Part shown: in pieces, positions 14,772 to 18,634 of the stretch
Layout of the letters: every line of letters begins with the position of its first letter
Numbering within the stretch: position 1 is the stretch's first letter
Source of the DNA: JBOHTO01 sp050733695
GTDB lineage: Bacteria; Gemmatimonadota; Gemmatimonadetes; Gemmatimonadales; Gemmatimonadaceae
Reading direction: 5' to 3'
DNA length: 18,634 nt
NCBI GenBank assembly: GCA_050733695.1
Contig: JBOHTO010000168.1
Location: 1-18,634 of the forward strand
Translations under genes and position numbers: made by a program
Notes under the pieces: generated by a model
What the model was told of the DNA's origin: nothing
Databases searched by the model: none
Seen by the model: only the letters and a program-made list of their open reading frames with translations

Positions 14772-15224
14772 TCAGCACCCCTTCCGCTTGACCACGCCGA
14801 GCCCGGTCAGGCAGACCGAGTCGACGGCGGCACCACGGCTTATGATGTAGCGCTGCGTTCCACCAATGCGGGCAATCCCGCGCGGGTTGAACGTGACGGG
14901 GCCTGTCGGCTCGACGCGCACCGCAACCGCGAACGCCTGGTCGAGCGCGATCGGTTGCCGGAGATTCACCCAGGCACCCGTGGAATCCTGCACCTCCACC
15001 AGCATGGCGTTCTGGTTGATGCTGAAGCGGGCGGATCGCCCCCGCTGGATCGCGGCTGCCCGTGCGGTCGTCGCGAAGGAGGCGACCTGGTCGCGCGCCG
15101 AGCGCACGTGGCTACTGTCGCGTGCGTAGTCGAAGCGCGGGACGCCGATCGCGGTGATGATACCGAGCAGCACGAAGACGATCATGAGCTCGGTAAAGGA
15201 GAAGCCAGGTCGGTTGGAATTCAT
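14772..15224 (-). CDS. FimT/GspH-like minor pilin, first gene of operon 1
   Basis: A 150-residue pseudopilin. The 7-residue leader MNSNRPG precedes FSFTELMIVFVLLGIITAIGVP (Glu at +5). It continues with the FimT/GspH pattern SARDQVASFATTARAAAIQRGRSARFSIN and the C-terminal VTFNPRGIARIGGTQRYIIS, typical of the GspH/FimT family ('F...G....'). Two cysteines close to the C terminus (DSVCL, KGC) could pair. ATG 15224 is clear. The SD (GGGGG) lies in the 3' arm of a 7-bp hairpin (15230-15261), and a perfect TATAAT sits about 56 bases upstream. As the first gene it likely sets expression of the operon. Confidence 0.9.
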   Translation of the reverse strand: MNSNRPGFSFTELMIVFVLLGIITAIGVPRFDYARDSSHVRSARDQVASFATTARAAAIQRGRSARFSINQNAMLVEVQDSTGAWVNLRQPIALDQAFAVAVRVEPTGPVTFNPRGIARIGGTQRYIISRGAAVDSVCLTGLGVVKRKGC

Positions 15225-15229
15225 TTCAA

Positions 15230-15261
15230 GCCCCCGTTTTGCCTGGCTGACATGCGGGGGC
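15230..15261 (-). promoter_or_regulatory. Hairpin sequestering the SD of the operon 1 FimT gene
   Basis: In the minus-strand RNA, GCCCCCG pairs perfectly with CGGGGGC over an 18-base loop. The CGGGGGC arm is the only SD-like sequence before ATG 15224, so folding would hide it. A matching arrangement with different sequence precedes the first gene of operon 2. Confidence 0.5.
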
Positions 15262-15279
15262 CGTGCCGGCTTCCAGTTG

Positions 15280-15285
15280 ATTATA
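15280..15285 (-). promoter_or_regulatory. Candidate -10 box (TATAAT) of minor-pilin operon 1
   Basis: Perfect sigma-70-type -10 hexamer on the minus strand in otherwise GC-rich DNA, 56 bases upstream of ATG 15224. No good -35 is seen at 16-18 bases upstream. Instead, the dyad GCAAC-TC-GTTGC lies directly upstream, which would fit an activator-dependent promoter or an operator overlapping the polymerase site. Confidence 0.45.
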
Positions 15286-15287
15286 TG

Positions 15288-15299
15288 GCAACGAGTTGC
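15288..15299. promoter_or_regulatory. Small dyad adjacent to the TATAAT box
   Basis: GCAAC and GTTGC arms with a 2-base spacer, two bases upstream of the candidate -10 on the minus strand. Its arms resemble half-sites of the nearby AGTTGCGA dyads, so it may bind the same regulator. Confidence 0.35.
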
Positions 15300-15329
15300 G
15301 TTCTTCGTCGTGAGCTGGGGGCATGCACG

Positions 15330-15349
15330 AAGTTGCAGAATCGCAACTT
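15330..15349. repeat. AGTTGCGA-type dyad, copy B (upstream of operon 1)
   Basis: Perfect 7-base inverted repeat AAGTTGC/GCAACTT with a 6-base loop, 106 bases upstream of ATG 15224. On the minus strand it reads AAAAAGTTGCGA at its 5' side, close to AAATAGTTGCGA upstream of operon 2. A plus-strand intrinsic terminator reading (stem then TTT) is possible but there is no plus-strand gene to end. Confidence 0.55.
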
Positions 15350-15385
15350 TTTGCGCAGCGGAGGGTGGTCGGTCAGCACGGGTCG

Positions 15386-15450
15386 AGCGCCAGCGTCATG
15401 CGGGCGGAGCCGGCGGGCGCGACAGCCGGCCCCACGCCGGCCCTGGCGCT
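15386..15450 (-). terminator. Terminator-like nested stems after operon 2
   Basis: An outer 8-base inverted repeat AGCGCCAG/CTGGCGCT encloses an inner GCCGGC-CCCAC-GCCGGC hairpin. The structure starts at the stop codon of the PilX-like gene. No U-tract is seen, so termination strength is uncertain. Confidence 0.45.
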
Positions 15451-16625
15451 TAGAACATGTCCGCCCAGGCCCTGGTCGCCACCTCGGGGCGGGCGCGCGA
15501 GGCGAACGCCGAACTCACGGCGCAGCGAGAGTACTGAACCGTGGCATTACCGGCGAGCATGTTGCAGTTCTTGACCTTGCCACCCACAACGCAGCTCTCG
15601 TCCATGGCCATGAGCCCGCCCCACACCTTGTTACCCGTACCGGTGATCTGAGCGGTGCCGCGGGCTATGATGAGCCCCGTGAATTCGAAGTTTCCGGCGA
15701 TCGCGACATTCCCTTCGATCAACAGAATTCCCTGGCCTATTCCGCCGGACAGCTGCACCGTACCCGTGCCATCTACGTGGATGATGGGATAGTACGACTC
15801 ACACCTGCCGGGAGCGAGAACGTTGCGGACCGGATCGCCCCAGTTCCTGTTGTCGCCCAGGTCGCAGGCTCCGGACCAGGTGTACGACGGTTGCATGCCC
15901 GTGATTGTCACGCCCGAGCCAGCGTTGATGTAGACGTTTGCCTGCGCGACCAGTTCCTGCCACGTGAACCCGTTGTAGTTCGTATACGTGTTGGTGTCAC
16001 CAGCCGCCGGATCCTCGGCGATTTTCGGTGATCCGGCTATGCACGCGGCGCCCGAGCACGTTCCGGCCGTAGTCACCTCGGTGGCGTCGTCGTTGACCAC
16101 TCCCGCCTTTGGCGGACCCGTGTCATCGCAGTCCCACCCGGCCGGATTCACGTCCGTGCCGCTCACGATTCCGCTACCACTGATTGCGGTCTGGTTCGCG
16201 GTCGTGATCGCACCGGGTACCTTCACGTTCGGTGTGCGAAGGCGCATGAGGAGCCCGGTGCGCCTGCGCGCGCCGGTCTGTGTGCCGGACCCTGCAATGG
16301 CCGACGAGACGACCCAGAAGGTGTTCTGGTTGAGCCGTGTCATCTTCACGCCCGCCAGCGCGCCGCTACTCGTGGACACAACGCGCGATACCGTATCGCC
16401 GTTGCGCATGGTACGATTCCAGGTCGAGTCCCAGTTGATGAGGAACTCGGAGTGCCCCCGCTCCGCGGTGGCGAGGGCTCGCTCCTGCACGATCGAGTTG
16501 CGCCCGATCCGGTATTCCTGCATGGAGGCGAAGAAAGCCCCCGCTATGAGTGCGCCGATGACGACGATCGCGAGTATGGCGATGACGAGGGCGAAGCCCG
16601 ATCGGCGGTGATTGATGGTGAGCAC
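15450..16625 (-). CDS. PilX-like minor pilin with C-terminal beta-solenoid-like region (operon 2)
   Basis: A 391-residue pseudopilin and clear paralog of 12212-13348. The leader ends HRRSG before FALVIAILAIVVIGALIAGAFFAS; position +5 is Ile, not Glu. Shared stretches include QEYRIGRN, TRLNQNTFWVVS, GRCESYYPIIH, GQGILLIEGNVAIAGN and NATVQYSRCAV. It has extra cysteines (for example DESCVVGGKVKNC) absent from the paralog, suggesting a diverged disulfide pattern in the tip-exposed domain. I chose GTG 16625 because GGAG lies six bases upstream and the leader length then matches the paralog. A TTG at 16649 overlapping the PilW stop lacks an SD. The gene ends operon 2. Confidence 0.87.
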   Translation of the reverse strand: MLTINHRRSGFALVIAILAIVVIGALIAGAFFASMQEYRIGRNSIVQERALATAERGHSEFLINWDSTWNRTMRNGDTVSRVVSTSSGALAGVKMTRLNQNTFWVVSSAIAGSGTQTGARRRTGLLMRLRTPNVKVPGAITTANQTAISGSGIVSGTDVNPAGWDCDDTGPPKAGVVNDDATEVTTAGTCSGAACIAGSPKIAEDPAAGDTNTYTNYNGFTWQELVAQANVYINAGSGVTITGMQPSYTWSGACDLGDNRNWGDPVRNVLAPGRCESYYPIIHVDGTGTVQLSGGIGQGILLIEGNVAIAGNFEFTGLIIARGTAQITGTGNKVWGGLMAMDESCVVGGKVKNCNMLAGNATVQYSRCAVSSAFASRARPEVATRAWADMF

Positions 16626-16645
16626 GGGTGACTCCTGTGGATGGT

Positions 16646-17605
16646 TCAATTGCGGTTGCGCAGACCAACGACAAACGAGACCGAGTCGGTACGACGCCCC
16701 TCTCCAAGCCCGGGCGTGCCAAGCTCGGCCCGCGTCTCACCGCGAACAATGATGTCTATCCGCGCGACGAGCCTGCGGTCGGAAGTTGCGGGATCGAGTT
16801 CGGTCCCCGTACTGTCGAAATAGGTGAAGCGGATCCCGCTCTGGCCGCCCGGCGCCGCATACGGCTGGTATGGGCCGCTGACGGGCTGTATGGTCGCGCA
16901 CGCGGGAGTACGCCCCTCCATGCAATCGTTGGCGCCGAGGTACCACCTGCTGTCGCTGGCCCGATACAGGGCAAAGCGGGTACGGCGGAACAGGCGGATG
17001 GCTGAACCGGTTCGCGTCGTCGCGGCCAGTGGAGCACCGAGCGTGAGCTGATACGCGGGCTCGAGCAGGTCGTTCGCGGTTGTCAGGCCACTTGAGACGG
17101 GGCATAAGCCCGCCGCCGTGGCCACCGCGCTGATGCCATATGCGATCCAACTGTCATCGGCGTTACCCACGTCTATCCCGTCGTCGTATATGAGTACTGA
17201 ATCGTCCACCTGCGGCGCCTGCATCCAGGCGCTGAGCGTGTGTCCCTTTTCCAGAGAGACTGGCGGCAGGATGATGGAGTTCAGTGCCGGTTCGAGACAG
17301 AGCACGGAGCTGCCGACGGTCGACCGAAACTCGATCGAGGAGTCGCTCCACTGATATATGTCCGAGCCGCGCGGATAAACCGCACGCAGCTCGATGGGCA
17401 GTATGCTGACCGCCTGACGCAGTTGGCCGCGCGTCTCGATGAGATCGCCCGCGTCGCGGTAGAACCGCTGCTGCTTGACGACGACGGACATGATCCCGCC
17501 GGCCACGATTCCGACGAGCACGAGCACGACCAGCAGCTCGGCGAGCGTGAATCCGGGGCGGGCGCCTTCGGGCCGGCCGGCCGGGGTCATGGGAGCGCAG
17601 GACAT
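16646..17605 (-). CDS. PilW-like minor pilin (operon 2)
   Basis: A 319-residue pseudopilin, paralog of 13382-14338. The leader (1-18) ends ARPG, followed by FTLAELLVVLVLVGIVAGG with Glu at +5, then KQQRFYRDAGDLIETRGQLRQAVSIL. Shared features include FRSTVGSSVLC, LCPVSSGLTTA, PVSGPYQPY, ACATIQ and a C terminus ending RNRN. ATG 17605 has GGAG nine bases upstream and overlaps the PilV stop by 19 bases. An ATG at 17590 in ATGA overlap with the PilV stop has no SD. The longer open frame upstream of 17605 only shadows PilV. Confidence 0.89.
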   Translation of the reverse strand: MSCAPMTPAGRPEGARPGFTLAELLVVLVLVGIVAGGIMSVVVKQQRFYRDAGDLIETRGQLRQAVSILPIELRAVYPRGSDIYQWSDSSIEFRSTVGSSVLCLEPALNSIILPPVSLEKGHTLSAWMQAPQVDDSVLIYDDGIDVGNADDSWIAYGISAVATAAGLCPVSSGLTTANDLLEPAYQLTLGAPLAATTRTGSAIRLFRRTRFALYRASDSRWYLGANDCMEGRTPACATIQPVSGPYQPYAAPGGQSGIRFTYFDSTGTELDPATSDRRLVARIDIIVRGETRAELGTPGLGEGRRTDSVSFVVGLRNRN

Positions 17606-17970
17606 GGTATGGTGCTCCGGTAGAAGTGCAAGCGCCGGCCGCGCGGTGTCGCGTAGGCGACGCTGTCGATGACGATCACGGCACGAGTCGTATCCACGGC
17701 GAACCACGATTCCGTGACGCCGCGCGCCGATGCAGTGCCGGTTGTACCGCCGAGCGTAGTGCAGCCAACGGCGTGCAGCCGCTCGAAGCGCGACATGGCG
17801 ACCGTCGCCGCTCGGCTCTGCATCATGCCACCGCCCATCTGTCGTGTGACGACCGCCGCGGTGCTGGCGAGACCGAGCACGCCCACGGCCAGAACCATGA
17901 TCGCAACCATCAGCTCGATCAGCGTGAAGCCCGCGCGCGGGGGGTGGAAGCGGAAGGAGTGGCTACGCAT
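17587..17970 (-). CDS. PilV-like minor pilin (operon 2)
   Basis: A 127-residue pseudopilin, paralog of 14329-14769. The 14-residue leader ends PPRAG before FTLIELMVAIMVLAVGVLGLAS (Glu at +5), followed by STAAVVTRQMGGGMMQS...MSRFERLHAVGC. ATG 17970 overlaps the FimT stop in the form TGATG and has GAGG nine bases upstream; ATG 17979 leaves no room for an SD. The open frame runs back to 18435, but that part is a shadow of the FimT gene. Confidence 0.88.
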   Translation of the reverse strand: MRSHSFRFHPPRAGFTLIELMVAIMVLAVGVLGLASTAAVVTRQMGGGMMQSRAATVAMSRFERLHAVGCTTLGGTTGTASARGVTESWFAVDTTRAVIVIDSVAYATPRGRRLHFYRSTIPCPALP

Positions 17971-18428
17971 CAGAGGCATCCTCGCGTCATGACCATTCCG
18001 GCGCGCGAGACACAGATGGAATCGCGCCTGCTGGCGTTGCTCAGGACGAGCTTCACGCCAGCGACCGGCACCCCGGCGGCTACGCCCCGGGAGTCGAATG
18101 TGATGCTGCTGGCAGACGAAGAGAGCGCGACTCCGTGGATCGAGTCGAGCGGGAACGGCCCGTCGAGCGTGATCAGCGAACCGTTGATGGCGACGCCTAC
18201 CAGCCGGATCGTGTTTCCATTTATGGAGAGTGCCACCGGTCCGCCGCGTCGAACGGCGGCGGCCCTGGCTGTGGTGAGCGCCGCCGCTACCTGTTGCTTG
18301 GCGGCGCCCATCTGCGCGCTCTCGCGCGCCGGGACAAGGCGCGGATACGAGACGGCCGCCATCAGAAAGCCGATGACCATGACCGCTACGATCTCGACCA
18401 GTGTAAATCCTGACCGGTGTGCAGACAT
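17970..18428 (-). CDS. FimT/GspH-like minor pilin, first gene of operon 2
   Basis: A 152-residue pseudopilin, paralog of 14772-15224. The 7-residue leader MSAHRSG precedes FTLVEIVAVMVIGFLMAAVSYP (Glu at +5). It continues with KQQVAAALTTARAAAVRRGGPVALSIN and the GspH-type ITFDSRGVAAG; a C-terminal cysteine pair (DSICV, RGC) matches the paralog. ATG 18428 has an ideal SD, AGGAGGTG, four bases upstream. That SD is also the 3' arm of a hairpin (18433-18452), suggesting translational control of the operon's first gene. Confidence 0.9.
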   Translation of the reverse strand: MSAHRSGFTLVEIVAVMVIGFLMAAVSYPRLVPARESAQMGAAKQQVAAALTTARAAAVRRGGPVALSINGNTIRLVGVAINGSLITLDGPFPLDSIHGVALSSSASSITFDSRGVAAGVPVAGVKLVLSNASRRDSICVSRAGMVMTRGCL

Positions 18429-18432
18429 TGAA

Positions 18433-18452
18433 CACCTCCTGGGTTCGAGGTG
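18433..18452 (-). promoter_or_regulatory. Hairpin sequestering the SD of the operon 2 FimT gene
   Basis: In the minus-strand RNA, CACCTC pairs with GAGGTG across an 8-base loop, extendable by a G-U and an A-U pair to eight pairs. GAGGTG is the core of the ideal SD before ATG 18428. The hairpin could act as a thermometer-like or protein-controlled switch. Confidence 0.5.
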
Positions 18453-18476
18453 CTCCTTTGCCGGAAGCGTGCCGAA

Positions 18477-18504
18477 AAGTTATGTGCCTACGCCATCATA
18501 ACTT
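18477..18504. promoter_or_regulatory. Dyad overlapping a -10-like hexamer upstream of operon 2
   Basis: Perfect 8-base inverted repeat AAGTTATG/CATAACTT with a 12-base spacer. A TATGAT hexamer on the minus strand (18500-18495) lies inside it, 67 bases upstream of ATG 18428, a distance like that of the TATAAT in operon 1. I found no matching -35. Confidence 0.4.
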
Positions 18505-18533
18505 ACGCTATTCCTGGCTTGATCTGAGCCGGC

Positions 18534-18560
18534 AAATAGTACCGAACTTCGCAACTATTT
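18534..18560. repeat. AGTTGCGA-type dyad, copy C (upstream of operon 2)
   Basis: Perfect 7-base inverted repeat AAATAGT/ACTATTT with a 13-base spacer. On the minus strand it reads AAATAGTTGCGA, sharing the octamer with copies A and B. It lies 106 bases upstream of ATG 18428, the same distance as copy B from ATG 15224. Confidence 0.5.
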
Positions 18561-18588
18561 CGCATCTGGCAATGGCCATCACGGCCCC

Positions 18589-18616
18589 GGCACTGTACAA
18601 AAATCATACAGTTGCC
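18589..18616. repeat. Inverted repeat at the right edge
   Basis: ACTGTA/TACAGT stem with GGC/GCC extension past one bulged base, and an A-rich 9-base loop. It may be an operator of operon 2 or belong to whatever lies beyond the window; no U-tract follows it. Confidence 0.35.
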
Positions 18617-18634
18617 GCGGAAAGGGGGTCAGGT

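Larger units (their letters stand above)
15225..15449. promoter_or_regulatory. Region between the two minor-pilin operons
   Basis: These 225 bases carry, in minus-strand order: a terminator-like structure for operon 2 (15386-15450), an AGTTGCGA dyad (15330-15349), a second small dyad GCAAC-GA-GTTGC (15288-15299), a TATAAT hexamer (15285-15280) and a hairpin over the SD of the first gene of operon 1 (15261-15230). I see no gene in it. Confidence 0.65.
18429..18634. promoter_or_regulatory. Leader and promoter region of minor-pilin operon 2 (right edge)
   Basis: No gene is visible in these 206 bases. In minus-strand order they hold a hairpin at the edge (18616-18589), an AGTTGCGA dyad (18560-18534), a dyad AAGTTATG/CATAACTT (18504-18477) overlapping a -10-like TATGAT (18500-18495), and the SD hairpin (18452-18433). 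The stretch is relatively AT-rich compared with the coding DNA. Confidence 0.6.

Noticed and set aside
17971..18435. N-terminal extension of the operon 2 PilV-like protein
   Set aside because: The extra residues shadow the FimT gene; the prepilin leader and SD fix the start at 17970.

Overview
The window is high-GC DNA in which every gene I can support lies on the minus strand, so it is transcribed from right to left. The content (a type IV pilus assembly operon next to shikimate-pathway genes, then smg and topA; large secreted Ig-like/beta-propeller lipoproteins; low-complexity inserts in housekeeping enzymes) suggests a diderm bacterium, most likely Gemmatimonadota or a close relative. That placement is inference; no rRNA or other phylogenetic marker is present.

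Layout in transcription order. (1) 18634-18429: leader of a minor-pilin operon, with dyad elements, a -10-like hexamer and a hairpin holding the Shine-Dalgarno (SD) sequence. (2) 18428-15450: minor-pilin operon 2, in the order FimT/GspH-like, PilV-like, PilW-like, PilX-like. (3) 15449-15225: terminator-like structures, then the leader of the next operon with a perfect TATAAT. (4) 15224-12212: minor-pilin operon 1, a paralogous set in the same order. (5) 12211-11762: a 450-base gene-free stretch with a strong terminator hairpin and the upstream region of pilM. (6) 11761-3750: pilM, pilN, pilO, pilP, pilQ and a 1045-residue lipoprotein with five Ig-like repeats and a C-terminal beta-propeller. 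(7) 3653-1835: aroC and aroK, overlapping by 44 bases. (8) 1646-1: a short Smg/DUF494 protein and topA, which runs off the left edge.

How it works together: PilM (cytoplasm), PilN and PilO (inner membrane), PilP (periplasm) and PilQ (outer-membrane secretin) form the alignment complex and exit pore of a type IVa pilus. The eight pseudopilins would prime assembly and cap the tip, and two sets could give two alternative tips. No major pilin, motor ATPase (PilB/PilT), PilC, PilD or PilY1 is in the window. The lipoprotein is co-transcribed with pilQ and is a candidate pilus-linked surface or periplasmic factor.

The most unusual signals are: the tandem minor-pilin operons without PilY1; hairpins over the first SD of both operons, with unrelated sequences; a recurring dyad containing AGTTGCGA in three intergenic regions; a calcium-loop-like motif inside PilQ; and the Ig/propeller lipoprotein tied to the pil operon.
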